Shown: positions 33,663-42,588, counted from the stretch's first letter. The stretch is 64,000 nt of DNA from Kibdelosporangium philippinense (GCF_021390435.2 NZ_JAJVCN010000001.1:2604001-2668000); one strand, 5' to 3'. Notes: generated by a model from the letters alone, not told the origin. Numbers and translations are program-made.

Positions 33663-35264
33663 TCAGCTCGCACCGATTCCGGTCACCGACCGGACGTCCA
33701 TCTCGTCACGCAGTTCGGCACCTTCGTCGGGTCCCTTGCGTTCCCCGGCGAAGGTGCCGACGATGCCGAGTACGAACGACAGTGGGATCGACACGATGCC
33801 CGGGTTGGACAACGGGAACAGCGCGAAGTCGATGCCTGGGATGATCGAGTTCTCGCTGCCGGAAACCACCGGCGAGAACAGGATCAGCACGAGACAGCTG
33901 GCCAGGCCGCCGTAGATCGACCACACCGTCCCTGTCGTGTTGAACCGGCGCCAGAACAGCGTGTACAGGATCGCGGGCAGGTTGGCCGAGGCGGCGAGCG
34001 CGAACGCCAGCGCCACCAGGAAAGCGACGTTCTGCCCGGTGGCCAGGATGCCGCCGCCGACGGAGAGGGCGCCCACCACGACCGCGGTGATCCGCGCGAC
34101 CTTCACCTCGGAACCCGGCTCAGGGTTGCCGTTCTTGAGCACGTTGGCGTACACGTCGTGCGCGAAGGACGCGGACGCCGTCAGCGTCAGACCTGCCACC
34201 ACTGCGAGGATTGTGGTGAACGCGACGGCCGAGACGAGTCCGAGCAGGACGGTTCCGCCGACATGGAACGCAAGCAGTGGCACAGCGGAGTTCTCGCCGC
34301 CGGGGGCGCTGGTGATCGCATCCGAACCGACGATCGCGCTTGCGCCGTAACCGATGACGAGCGTGCTCAAGTAGAACAGCACCATGGCCCAAATGGCCCA
34401 GACCACTGACCTACGTGCCTGATAGGCATTCGGCACGGTGTAGAACCGCATCAGCACGTGTGGCAACGCGGCCGCGCCGAGTACGAGTGCCAGCGACAGC
34501 GAGACGAAGTCCAGCTTGGACGTCTCGGTCCGGCCGTACCGCGCGCCTGGCTCGAGAATCAGGTCGCTCAGCGCGTTCTTCTCCGCCGCACGGCCGAACA
34601 GCGAACCGAGGTCGAAACCGAACTTGCCGAGGATGAACACGCTCATCAGGCTCACGCAGACCAGCAGCAGCGCCGCTTTGACGATCTGCACCCACGTGGT
34701 GCCCTTCATGCCGCCGACCAGCACGTACAACACCATGATCACGCCGACGACACAGATCACCAACGCTTGCCCGCCAGCGGTGTGCACGTCGAGCAGCAAC
34801 GCGACAAGGCCGCCGGCACCGGCCATTTGGGCGAGCATATAGAAAAACGAGATCACCAGGGTCGCGTTGGCCGCCGCGGCGCGTACCGGGCGCTGCTTCA
34901 TCCGGTAGGCCACGACGTCGCCCATGGTGAACCGGCCGGTGTTGCGGAATCTCTCCGCGATCAGCAGCAGTGGGATGAGCCACGCCACCAGGAAGCCGAT
35001 CGAGAACATGAAGCCGTCGTAGCCGTAGACCGCGATCGCGCCAGCGATTCCAAGGAATGACGCGGCGGACAGGTAGTCACCGGACAGCGCGATGCCGTTC
35101 TGCATGCCGGAGAAACCGCCGCCTGCGGCGTAGTAGTCGGCCGTGGTGGTATTCCTGCTGCTCACCCGGTAGACGATGAACAGGGTGACGACCACGACAC
35201 CGAGGAAGATGCTGACATTGACGGTCGGATTGCCAGCTGCCTGCGCCAGATTCACCGTGTTCAT
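33663..35264 (-). CDS. actP: Cation/acetate symporter, SSS family, 533 aa
   Basis: Sodium:solute symporter with about 13 membrane segments. TTTADYYAAGGGFSGMQNGI, ALSGDYLSAASFLGIAGAIA and FTMGDVVAYRMKQRPVRAAA are typical of ActP acetate permeases. ATG 35264 overlaps the stop of the DUF485 gene (ATGA), as in the usual yjcH-actP pair. The longer open frame upstream to 35468 is a shadow of the DUF485 gene. Confidence 0.9.
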   Translation of the reverse strand: MNTVNLAQAAGNPTVNVSIFLGVVVVTLFIVYRVSSRNTTTADYYAAGGGFSGMQNGIALSGDYLSAASFLGIAGAIAVYGYDGFMFSIGFLVAWLIPLLLIAERFRNTGRFTMGDVVAYRMKQRPVRAAAANATLVISFFYMLAQMAGAGGLVALLLDVHTAGGQALVICVVGVIMVLYVLVGGMKGTTWVQIVKAALLLVCVSLMSVFILGKFGFDLGSLFGRAAEKNALSDLILEPGARYGRTETSKLDFVSLSLALVLGAAALPHVLMRFYTVPNAYQARRSVVWAIWAMVLFYLSTLVIGYGASAIVGSDAITSAPGGENSAVPLLAFHVGGTVLLGLVSAVAFTTILAVVAGLTLTASASFAHDVYANVLKNGNPEPGSEVKVARITAVVVGALSVGGGILATGQNVAFLVALAFALAASANLPAILYTLFWRRFNTTGTVWSIYGGLASCLVLILFSPVVSGSENSIIPGIDFALFPLSNPGIVSIPLSFVLGIVGTFAGERKGPDEGAELRDEMDVRSVTGIGAS

Positions 35265-35623
35265 CGACCCGCGCCCGCCTGGTTTCGCAATTGTGCGGTT
35301 TGTGGGTCGATGCGCCGTTTCGCGAAGCGCACGTACACCAACATGATCACGACTGTGCTCACGAACTGCGACAACCCGAGCAAAAGGCCTACCGTGATGT
35401 TGTCGCTGATGCGGTGGCTCATGAACTCCGGCACGTATGCGGCAAGTACGACATAGCTGAGATACCACACAAGGAACAACAGTGTGACGGGGATGACGAA
35501 CCGGCGGATCCGCTTACGGAGCTGGACGAATTCGGCACTCTGCGCGATCGCGGAGAAGTCCGGCGCGCCCTCGTCTACCTCCGTGAAATCGTGCTCCCGT
35601 GAAAAGGACGGCATCGTTTTCAT
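35261..35623 (-). CDS. DUF485 membrane protein (YjcH-like), 120 aa
   Basis: Small inner-membrane protein with two hydrophobic helices (VIPVTLLFLVWYLSYVVLAA and VGLLLGLSQFVSTVVIMLVY), the normal partner of ActP symporters. It is translationally coupled to the symporter by a 4-bp overlap. Exact function unknown. Confidence 0.88.
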   Translation of the reverse strand: MKTMPSFSREHDFTEVDEGAPDFSAIAQSAEFVQLRKRIRRFVIPVTLLFLVWYLSYVVLAAYVPEFMSHRISDNITVGLLLGLSQFVSTVVIMLVYVRFAKRRIDPQTAQLRNQAGAGR

Positions 35624-35905
35624 CGGGGTTGTCCTCCGCGGGGTTCTCGTTCGGCGCGTTCCATTGGATGGGGGAGCGGGCCGTGGCCGAAGCCAAGCTA
35701 GGCTGTCGTCCCTGCGACGTCAAGCACCATCCCGGAGAGGTTTCAACGCAGTGCTGTTACGGTGTGAAAAGTTCCAACACCATTGTTGGTTTGGATGCCG
35801 AGTCATTGACTGACCGTGCCGCGATCGTGGCGTAATTGACACTTGAACAAATGGGCGACAGTTACCTAGGTTATCCGCGATGTCCTATTTGTATTTGAGG
35901 TTCTC

Positions 35906-38395
35906 GTGACTGCTCGGCGCTCTTGGTCCAGGGTGGCCATGCAGTGGCGGAACTGGCCCGTGCTCGTCAAGATCGGCGCCGTACTGGTGGTGCCGGTCGT
36001 TGGCGCGATGACGCTCGGCACTTTGCGGGTGCAGTCAGACCTTGACCTGGCTGATTCCTACGCCGAAGTCGAGCGGCTCGCCCAGCTTCGTGAGGAGCTC
36101 GTGCCCACGCTCGGTCTGCTGCAGGGCGAGCGCAACCTCGCGATGGAGGCGGACCAGGACGAGTACCGCGCGCAGTGGGCGCGGACCGACACGTTGATGG
36201 AGACCGTCGACTGGATGGTCGCCAACACGCCTGACTTCGGTCCAACCGCGACAGCGGGCTACGACAACCTCAAGCGCGCCATGCGCGCGTTGCCGGGGCT
36301 GCGCCAGCAGGTGCTCAACAGGAGCGACACCGAGGTCATCCGGTCCGGCTACGCCATCCTGACCCAGGCGATGCTCGACTTCGACCGGTCGCTGGTCAGC
36401 AAGTTCCCCGACGAGGAGCTGACCGGTTCGTCCACGGCCCTTTTCGACCTGCAGGTCGCCCGTGAACAGGTGTCGTTCCAGCAATCCCTTGTGCTGGAAG
36501 GGATCCGGCGCGGCGAGCTGACCGGCCCTGAGCGTGAGCGGTTGATCGAGTCGGACGTCCGGCTCGCCGACGTGATCGCCGACATGCGCTCGGTCGCCCC
36601 GCCCCAGCTGTGGCAGCAGTACCTCGACACGGTAGCGGGCTCGGATGTCACCCAGCGCCAGGAATTCGTCCGCCAGGCACGTGCCGAGGCCCCGCCTCGC
36701 CGCCCTGGGACGCGGGCGACGATGCCGTTCAACGCAGTGGACTGGACCAGGACATCGGACCAGACGACCGCGCTGATGACGTTCGTGCTCAAGGCGGTTG
36801 CGACCGAACTGCGTGACGGCGCGACGCGGCTGCAGGACGAGACGAGCAGCCGCGCGGGTTTGCAGTCCGTGGTGCTGCTGGCAATGGTGTTGCTCGCGGC
36901 CGCGATCGGTGGCGTCGTCGGTCGATACCTGTTGCGCTCGTTGAGGTCGCTGCGCAACGCCGCGCTGGATGTCGCGTCGACCAAGCTGCCGGATGCCGTG
37001 TCGGACATCCGGGCCGGTCGCCCGGCGAAGCTCGATCCGATGCCGGTCAACACCGACGAGGAGTTCGGTCAGCTGGCCCGCGCGTTCGACACCGTGCAGA
37101 ACCAGGCGGTCCGCTCGGCCGAGGAAGAAGCCGAGCTGCGCGGCAACCTCCGCAACATCTTCGTGAACCTCTCGCGGCGAAGCCAAGGTCTCGTGGAACG
37201 CCAGCTGCGGCTGATGGAGCAGCTCGAGCAGAAGGAAGACGACCCGGACCAGCTGGCCAACCTGTTCAAGCTGGACCACCTGGCCACCCGGATGCGGCGC
37301 AACAACGAGAACCTCGTCGTGCTCTCGGGTGCGGAACTCGGTCGCCGTTTCACCGAGCACGTCCCGCTCGCCGACGTGCTGCGTGCCGCGGTGTCCGAAG
37401 TGGAGCATTACGAACGCGCCTCGGTCCGGTCGGTTCCGCGCGTCGACGTGCTCGGTTACGCCGCCGGTGACCTGGTTCGGTCAGTGGCCGAACTAGTGGA
37501 GAACGCCACCGCGTTCTCGCCGCCGGACTCGCAGGTGATCATTCAGACGACACTGCGTGACGACGGCGCGGTGCTGATCGAGATCATCGACGACGGTATC
37601 GGCATGGGCGACGCCGAACTGGCCGACGCCAACGCGCGTGTGGCCGCCGGTGGTGGCGTCGACGTTCCGGTGTCCCGCCAAATGGGACTCTTTGTTGTCG
37701 GTTCCCTCGCGAACAGGCACGGTATTGGTGTGCTGCTGGCCAGAAAGGACAACGGCGAGGATGGTCTCGTCGCGTCCGTTGGCGTGCCGGCGGAACTGAT
37801 CACCAGTTTGGTGCCCGCACAGGCAGGCGCGCCTGCCCCTTCGGCCGCCCCTTCAGGTAAGGCCGAGCCCTCGCCCGAGGAGACGATGGTCTTCGATCGG
37901 CCTGTCCCCGACGAGGGCAGCCTGACCGGACGGCTGCACTCCGTCGGGATCACGGTGAAACTGCCTGACCTGCCGTTGGCCAGTTCACCCGCGTCGATTC
38001 TGTTCCGCTCACACCGGCCGGTCATCGAGGACGACCAGGCGCCGCCGGCCGTGGCGCAACCGAAACCCCAGGAAGAATTCGCTTGGCTCGGTGGGCCCGG
38101 AGGCGGGCCCACGTCCCCTGCCAAGCACGCCGCACAACCGTCGGTCCCGGTGCAGGCCAGGCCGACGGCCCCTCCACCGCCGCCACAGAAAGAAGGGGAG
38201 CTGCCCAAACGGGTCCCCAAGGCGCAGTTGTTCGTCGAACCGATGGCTCCGACGGGAGGCGACAGCGGCAAGCGTGCCGCCGCCGTGCCTGCCCGTGGGC
38301 CAGGCAACGCCGAACGCGCTCGCGGATTCTTGAGTAGCTTTCAATCTGGCATCCGCCAGAGTGAGAACAAGGAACAGGGGGAGGAGCAACCATGA
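35906..38395 (+). CDS. cvnA: Conservon sensor kinase CvnA-like, nitrate/nitrite-sensing type, 829 aa
   Basis: GTG 35906 follows TTGAGG. Helix 1 (about 20-40) and helix 2 (about 318-340, VLLAMVLLAAAIGGVVGRYL) bracket an extracellular NIT-like helical sensor domain. A HAMP-like region, a helical dimerisation segment (NLSRRSQGLVERQLRLMEQL) and a HATPase domain (N-box VAELVENATAFSPPDSQV; DDGIGMG) follow. The last 180 residues are Pro-rich and disordered. This is the CvnA component of actinomycete conservons, which signal through partner proteins B, C and a GTPase D. The stop overlaps cvnB (ATGA). Confidence 0.9.
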   Translation: MTARRSWSRVAMQWRNWPVLVKIGAVLVVPVVGAMTLGTLRVQSDLDLADSYAEVERLAQLREELVPTLGLLQGERNLAMEADQDEYRAQWARTDTLMETVDWMVANTPDFGPTATAGYDNLKRAMRALPGLRQQVLNRSDTEVIRSGYAILTQAMLDFDRSLVSKFPDEELTGSSTALFDLQVAREQVSFQQSLVLEGIRRGELTGPERERLIESDVRLADVIADMRSVAPPQLWQQYLDTVAGSDVTQRQEFVRQARAEAPPRRPGTRATMPFNAVDWTRTSDQTTALMTFVLKAVATELRDGATRLQDETSSRAGLQSVVLLAMVLLAAAIGGVVGRYLLRSLRSLRNAALDVASTKLPDAVSDIRAGRPAKLDPMPVNTDEEFGQLARAFDTVQNQAVRSAEEEAELRGNLRNIFVNLSRRSQGLVERQLRLMEQLEQKEDDPDQLANLFKLDHLATRMRRNNENLVVLSGAELGRRFTEHVPLADVLRAAVSEVEHYERASVRSVPRVDVLGYAAGDLVRSVAELVENATAFSPPDSQVIIQTTLRDDGAVLIEIIDDGIGMGDAELADANARVAAGGGVDVPVSRQMGLFVVGSLANRHGIGVLLARKDNGEDGLVASVGVPAELITSLVPAQAGAPAPSAAPSGKAEPSPEETMVFDRPVPDEGSLTGRLHSVGITVKLPDLPLASSPASILFRSHRPVIEDDQAPPAVAQPKPQEEFAWLGGPGGGPTSPAKHAAQPSVPVQARPTAPPPPPQKEGELPKRVPKAQLFVEPMAPTGGDSGKRAAAVPARGPGNAERARGFLSSFQSGIRQSENKEQGEEQP

Positions 38396-38823
38396 CCGAG
38401 ACGCCGACCAAGGGCCGGCAGGTCAGTCGGTTCGGATGGCTCGTCGACAACTTCACCGAGCGGGTGGCAGGCGTTGCCCACGCGATCGTGATCTCCGTCG
38501 ACGGTCTCCTGCTCACCGCGTCGAACAGGCTTCCCCACGACCGGGCTGACCAGATGGCCGCGATCTCCGCGGGCATCCACAGCCTGAACCAGGGTGCGGC
38601 GAAGGTGCTCGGCGCGCAAACGGTGAACCGCGCGATCGTGGAGATGGACTACGGCGTGCTGTTGCTGACGTCCATCAAGGACGGTTCGTGCCTTGCTGTG
38701 CTTGCCCGTCGCGACAGCGACATCGCACAGATCGCGTACGAGATGACCGTGCTCGTCGACCAGGTTGGTCAGATGCTGACTCCGGAACTGCGTGCCGAGC
38801 TGAGTGGGTCAGTGCGGCGGTAA
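38392..38823 (+). CDS. cvnB: Roadblock/LC7 protein, CvnB-like, 143 aa
   Basis: Roadblock fold (FGWLVDNFTERVAGVAHAIV, SVDGLLLTASNRLP, MDYGVLLLTSIKDGSCLAVL). In conservons this protein links the kinase to the small GTPase. Translationally coupled to cvnA and followed by cvnC after 12 bp. Confidence 0.92.
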   Translation: MTETPTKGRQVSRFGWLVDNFTERVAGVAHAIVISVDGLLLTASNRLPHDRADQMAAISAGIHSLNQGAAKVLGAQTVNRAIVEMDYGVLLLTSIKDGSCLAVLARRDSDIAQIAYEMTVLVDQVGQMLTPELRAELSGSVRR

Positions 38824-38835
38824 GCGAGGTGATCC

Positions 38836-39327
38836 ATGAGCGCAGGGGATCCTGACAACAGATTCGCCGATGTGCTCAATGGATTCAGCCTGAACTTCCG
38901 TTCAGGTGGCCATGCCGGACCGTCGTCCGCTGAATCGATACCGCCACGGCCAGTGCCCGCACACGCCGCCGAACCCGACTATCCGGTCGAGCAGGCATCC
39001 AGTGTCCGGGCATACGCCTGGACAGGTGGGCGGACGCGGTCGAACTACCGGATGGAGATCGAGACCCTGGTCTCGACCAGTGCGCGAGCGCTGGAGAAGA
39101 TGTGGGAGCTCAAAGGCGAGCACCAGGAAGTTGCCGAGCTGTGCCGTCAGTCCAAATCGGTCGCCGAGGTTGGCGCGCTGCTGCGGCTGCCGCTCGGCAT
39201 CGCCAAGGTTCTGCTCGGTGACATGGCGATGCTCGGTCTGATTACCGTGCACGAGAGCAACTCCACCAGCCCGGACATGGAACTGCTCGAACGAGTCCTC
39301 AGAGGACTGACGAACCTCAGGACGTGA
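38836..39327 (+). CDS. cvnC: DUF742 winged-helix protein, CvnC-like, 163 aa
   Basis: DUF742 signature VRAYAWTGGRT with a C-terminal winged-helix-like region (VAELCRQSKSVAEVGALLRL, PLGIAKVLLGDMAMLGLI). The 55-residue N-terminus is low complexity. In known conservons the next gene encodes the GTPase CvnD. Here the operon stops and an opposite-strand gene overlaps the end by 11 bp. Confidence 0.9.
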   Translation: MSAGDPDNRFADVLNGFSLNFRSGGHAGPSSAESIPPRPVPAHAAEPDYPVEQASSVRAYAWTGGRTRSNYRMEIETLVSTSARALEKMWELKGEHQEVAELCRQSKSVAEVGALLRLPLGIAKVLLGDMAMLGLITVHESNSTSPDMELLERVLRGLTNLRT

Positions 39328-40183
39328 GCTCGCCAAGCAGCTTGACGGCGCGCCTGTGGTCGCCGACAGTCACCGCGATGATCTCGGTGGCGCCAGCATC
39401 CTGGAAGCGTCGGAGTTCTTGTGCCACTTGGTTTTCATCGCCCGCGATCACGGTGTCGCCGATGTTGTCGACACCCTCCCGGTCAAGAATGCGGCGATAG
39501 CTTGGAAGATCGCGGGCAGGCGCGTACGTCCGGTTGAGACTTTCCCGTGCTGCCTCAGGGTCATCGGTCACGGCCACCGTGACGGTCGCGACGATCTTGG
39601 TGCCTTTCCCGCCTTTGTCCAATGTGGGCGCGAAGTAGTCGGCGATTGTCTTTGGCCCCGCCCAGACCGTGATCGTGCCGTCGGTGAGTTCGGCGGCGAG
39701 CTTGAGCATCTGCGGGCCGAGTGCGGAGATGAGCACCGGCGGCGGCTGGCTTCCCCTGGCGGTGATTTGCCCTTGTGTTGTTAGGGTTTCGCCTTGGTAG
39801 TCGACGCTTTCCCCGTGCAGCAAGGGGATGAGAGCGGTCAAGTACTCACGCATGTGGCGGATGGGTTTGTTGTAGTCGTAGCCGTACTGCGCTTCGATCA
39901 GCGGCTTGTGGCTCGGTCCGATACCTAAGATCAGCCGATCGCCGACGGTCAATGCTTGGGCTGCCAACGCAAGCGGGTGATGTGGGTATGTCCGCACGAC
40001 GGCCGCGCCTAGGGCGATGTCCGGCACCTCGCGACTGGTCATCGCCAGCAGGGTGAGGGGATCCCAAGACAGCCGTTCGCCGAGCCAGACGGCTTGGATG
40101 CCAGCCTGTTTGGCCGTTGCGACCTCCTCGAAGTACTCGTCGATGGTCTTGCCCATGTCCTCGACGAACAAGCCGATCCGCAT
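39317..40183 (-). CDS. LLM-class F420-dependent oxidoreductase, 288 aa
   Basis: Luciferase-like barrel beginning MRIGLFVEDMGKTIDEYFEE, with ALGAAVVRTYPHHPLALAAQ and GDRLILGIGPSHKP, typical of F420-dependent members (TIGR03564-like). It is divergent from a TetR gene across a long palindrome, so the regulator probably represses it. The substrate is unknown. Confidence 0.88.
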   Translation of the reverse strand: MRIGLFVEDMGKTIDEYFEEVATAKQAGIQAVWLGERLSWDPLTLLAMTSREVPDIALGAAVVRTYPHHPLALAAQALTVGDRLILGIGPSHKPLIEAQYGYDYNKPIRHMREYLTALIPLLHGESVDYQGETLTTQGQITARGSQPPPVLISALGPQMLKLAAELTDGTITVWAGPKTIADYFAPTLDKGGKGTKIVATVTVAVTDDPEAARESLNRTYAPARDLPSYRRILDREGVDNIGDTVIAGDENQVAQELRRFQDAGATEIIAVTVGDHRRAVKLLGELTS

Positions 40184-40201
40184 GTCGGTCGCCCCCTGTA
40201 A

Positions 40202-40253
40202 GTGGACTAAATCCTTCCGCTTACGCTACACTAAGCGGAAGGATATCGTCCAC
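40202..40253. promoter_or_regulatory. Long palindromic operator between LLM oxidoreductase and TetR genes
   Basis: Perfect 13-bp arms ATCCTTCCGCTTA (40211-40223) and TAAGCGGAAGGAT (40232-40244) surround 8 bp. Outer arms GTGGAC (40202-40207) and GTCCAC (40248-40253) share the same centre. It lies in the divergent promoter region, where an autoregulating TetR repressor would bind. Confidence 0.75.
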
Positions 40254-40270
40254 ATTCCGGGAAGGGCGGC

Positions 40271-40807
40271 ATGAGAGCGGACGCGCAGCGCAATCGTGCT
40301 CAGATCGTCGCCGCCGCGCGCACGCTGTTCGTATCCAAGGGTGTGGACACCCCGATGGAGGAAATCGCCCGCGCGGCCGGGGTTGGCGTTGGCACGCTGT
40401 ACCGGCGTTTCCCCGACCGGGATGCTCTGATGAACGCGGTGTCGACGGACATGTTCGAACGTCTGGTCGAGATGATCACCTCGGCTTCGGCGGCTGAATC
40501 GTCCGCATGGGGAGTATTGCAACGGTTTCTGCGGTCATGGGCGGAGATGCGGCTCGGCCTGTTGCTCGACCCGATGTGTCACGGGATGCCCGCGGCGATC
40601 GAGGCGGATCCGCAGCTGCGTACGGTCCGGCAGGAGTGGCTCGACTTGTTCGATGACCTGATCCAACAGGCCCATGTGGACGGTGAGCTACGGAAAGACG
40701 TTGGCCTTGCGGAGATCGCGACGTTCATGAACATGGTCGTCCGGGACGACCGCAGCGAGGTCACCGACCGGATTCTCGACGTGATGATCGATGGACTGAA
40801 GGCTTAG
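40271..40807 (+). CDS. TetR-family regulator, 178 aa
   Basis: TetR domain with RADAQRNRAQIVAAARTLFV and helix-turn-helix MEEIARAAGVGVGTLYRRFP, followed by a short ligand-binding domain. It is divergent from the LLM oxidoreductase and probably acts at the palindrome at 40202-40253. Its TAG stop overlaps a small opposite-strand ORF. Confidence 0.9.
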   Translation: MRADAQRNRAQIVAAARTLFVSKGVDTPMEEIARAAGVGVGTLYRRFPDRDALMNAVSTDMFERLVEMITSASAAESSAWGVLQRFLRSWAEMRLGLLLDPMCHGMPAAIEADPQLRTVRQEWLDLFDDLIQQAHVDGELRKDVGLAEIATFMNMVVRDDRSEVTDRILDVMIDGLKA

Positions 40808-40929
40808 GTGACCTTGCGGACCTCGCCCCCGCGGGCGGCGTCGATCAACGACTGTTCGGTGGGAGAGAGATCACTCGGCATGCCGGGGCGGGCGTCCGGG
40901 GTCCCGTCGGTGTCTGCCACACCCGGCAT
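40804..40929 (-). CDS. Small hypothetical protein, 41 aa
   Basis: ATG 40929 (upstream GGAAG) encodes MPGVADTDGTPDARPGMPSD, then LSPTEQSLIDAARGGEVRKV and a final Thr before TAA. Nearly all codons end in G or C and the LSPTEQ...IDAARGGE block looks like a genuine amphipathic helix. It ends overlapping the TetR stop. No function recognised; it could be a remnant of a longer protein. Confidence 0.45.
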   Translation of the reverse strand: MPGVADTDGTPDARPGMPSDLSPTEQSLIDAARGGEVRKVT

Positions 40930-40985
40930 GTTGCTTCCATCCGGCCATTACCGGCGGCTGGCCAGTGCGGCCGTTGGACTGAAAA

Positions 40986-41903
40986 TCACACGGGGAACTT
41001 GATGCCGGTCAGCTCCTCCGAGACTGTCCACAAGCGACGCTGGACTTCCACGTCGTGCGATTGGGCGCTGGATTTGACCAGGACCGGCCTGCCACGGGCC
41101 TCGCCGATGCCGGATGGGCCGTAGTATTGGCCGCCAAGAACATTCGGGTCTGTTGCCGCGCGCAGAATCGGCAACGAGCCGTTGGCCGGTGTCTGAGTGA
41201 CCACCGGGCCGAGCACCCGGTACGCGATGCGAACCCCGAGGGGAGGGTTGCGCGTCAACTGGGTCCGTGCGCCGCCGGGGTGCGCGGCGACGGCGATTGT
41301 CTTGCCCTTGCCCGATAGCCTGCGCTGCAGCTCATAGGTGAACAACAGATTGGCCAGTTTGGACTGTCCATACGCGCCGGCCCAGCTGTAGGACTTCTCC
41401 CACTGCAGGTCGTCGAAGTGGATCGCGGCCTGCATCCGGTGGCCGACGCTGGAGACCGTGACCACCCGTGAGCCGGGCACCGGCAGCAGCATGTCCAGCA
41501 GCAGGCCGGTCAACGCGAAGTGACCGAGGTGGTTGGTGCCGAACTGCAGCTCGAAGCCGTCGGACGTGGTCTGTTTCGGCGTGTACATCACGCCAGCGTT
41601 GTTGATCAACAGGTCGATACTCGTGACATTGTCGCGGATCGCGTCCGCCGCCGTGTGGATCGAGTCCAATGAGGTCAGATCCAGCCGTTGCACCCGCACG
41701 TCCGCGCCGGGGCCGGCGGTGCGGATCCGGTCGGCGGCCGCGTTGCCCTTCGCGACGTCGCGGACGCCCAGAACCACTGTGGCGCCACGGGAGGCGAGCA
41801 TCTTCGCCGCCTCGAAGCCGATCCCGCTGTTCGCGCCGGTGATCACCGCGGTCCGGCCGTCCTGGCTCGGCACGTTCGCTGCCGTCCACTTTTGTTTTGC
41901 CAT
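40986..41903 (-). CDS. Short-chain dehydrogenase/reductase, 305 aa
   Basis: Retinol-dehydrogenase-like SDR with NADP-binding TGANSGIGFEAAKML near residue 22, NNAGVMY, and the YxxxK catalytic pair in YGQSKLANLL. The long C-terminal part is typical of this subfamily. It is divergent from a TetR gene across a palindrome. The substrate is unknown. Confidence 0.9.
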   Translation of the reverse strand: MAKQKWTAANVPSQDGRTAVITGANSGIGFEAAKMLASRGATVVLGVRDVAKGNAAADRIRTAGPGADVRVQRLDLTSLDSIHTAADAIRDNVTSIDLLINNAGVMYTPKQTTSDGFELQFGTNHLGHFALTGLLLDMLLPVPGSRVVTVSSVGHRMQAAIHFDDLQWEKSYSWAGAYGQSKLANLLFTYELQRRLSGKGKTIAVAAHPGGARTQLTRNPPLGVRIAYRVLGPVVTQTPANGSLPILRAATDPNVLGGQYYGPSGIGEARGRPVLVKSSAQSHDVEVQRRLWTVSEELTGIKFPV

Positions 41904-41925
41904 GATCTCTCCTGGAGTAGAATCC

Positions 41926-41971
41926 GGGGCGCGCGTTCCGGTTATCGACGACTATACGGAACGTGCGCCCC
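41926..41971. promoter_or_regulatory. Palindromic operator between SDR and TetR genes
   Basis: GGGGCGCGCGTTCCG (41926-41940) and CGGAACGTGCGCCCC (41957-41971) pair over 14 of 15 positions around 16 bp. The site lies just upstream of the SDR start and before the TetR ribosome-binding site, suggesting repression of both genes. Confidence 0.7.
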
Positions 41972-41999
41972 GTTTGTCGAGACAGGGAGGAGCGTCACC

Positions 42000-42536
42000 G
42001 TGCGTGCCGACGCTGCCCGAAACAGAGCCAAGGTCCTCAAGGTGGCCTACGAGACGTTCGCCGAGGAGGGGCTCGGCGTGCCGATCGACGAGATCGCCCG
42101 GCGGGCCGGGGTCGGCGCTGGCACCGTGTACCGGCATTTCCCCACCAAGGATTCGCTGTACCAGGCGGTCGTCACCGATCGGATGCGCCAGCTTTCCGAG
42201 GACGCGCAGGCGCTCGCGGCCGAGGATCCCGGGGGAGCGCTGTACACGTTCCTTCGCCGGATGATCGACGAGGCCGCTGTCGACCACGGTCTCGTCGACG
42301 CGATGGCTGGGATCGGGATCGATATGAGTGTCGTGGTCCCCGAGGGGGAGCGGGAGTTCATGGTCGCTCTCGGCGAACTGCTCATACTGGCCCAGCGGGC
42401 GGGCACCGCGCGGTCCGATGTGGACGTCATGCACGTGAAGACGTTGCTGATTGGTCTACAGGCGATGCAACGGTTCGGTGGCGATTCCGATCGGATCTTT
42501 CAGATCATCCGGGACGGCCTGGCACGATCATCGTGA
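42000..42536 (+). CDS. TetR-family regulator, 178 aa
   Basis: GTG 42000 follows GGGAGGAG (41985-41992). TetR helix-turn-helix IDEIARRAGVGAGTVYRHFP near residue 30, similar in layout to the TetR at 40271. Divergent from the SDR gene, which it probably regulates through the 41926-41971 palindrome. The longer frame upstream is antisense to the SDR gene. Confidence 0.9.
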   Translation: MRADAARNRAKVLKVAYETFAEEGLGVPIDEIARRAGVGAGTVYRHFPTKDSLYQAVVTDRMRQLSEDAQALAAEDPGGALYTFLRRMIDEAAVDHGLVDAMAGIGIDMSVVVPEGEREFMVALGELLILAQRAGTARSDVDVMHVKTLLIGLQAMQRFGGDSDRIFQIIRDGLARSS

Positions 42537-42537
42537 C

Positions 42538-42588
42538 GTGAGGGTCGAGTTCGGGGCGTTGGGCGCCACAAGGTGGTCTTCACGGCGC
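42538..42588 (-). repeat. Dispersed 50-bp repeat, copy e
   Basis: On the minus strand GCCGTGAAGACCACCTTGTG, then GCGCCCAACGCCCCGAACTC, ending GACCCTCAC. It lies immediately after the TetR stop, before the permease gene. Confidence 0.75.

Noticed and set aside
35265..35468. N-terminal extension of the acetate symporter
   Set aside because: Antisense-free but overlaps the DUF485 coding frame; ATG 35264 gives the normal start and the usual 4-bp overlap.
35836..35872. Possible -35/-10 promoter (TTGACA and TAGGTT) before cvnA
   Set aside because: The spacing is about 25 bp, too long for a standard promoter, so it is not reported as a feature.
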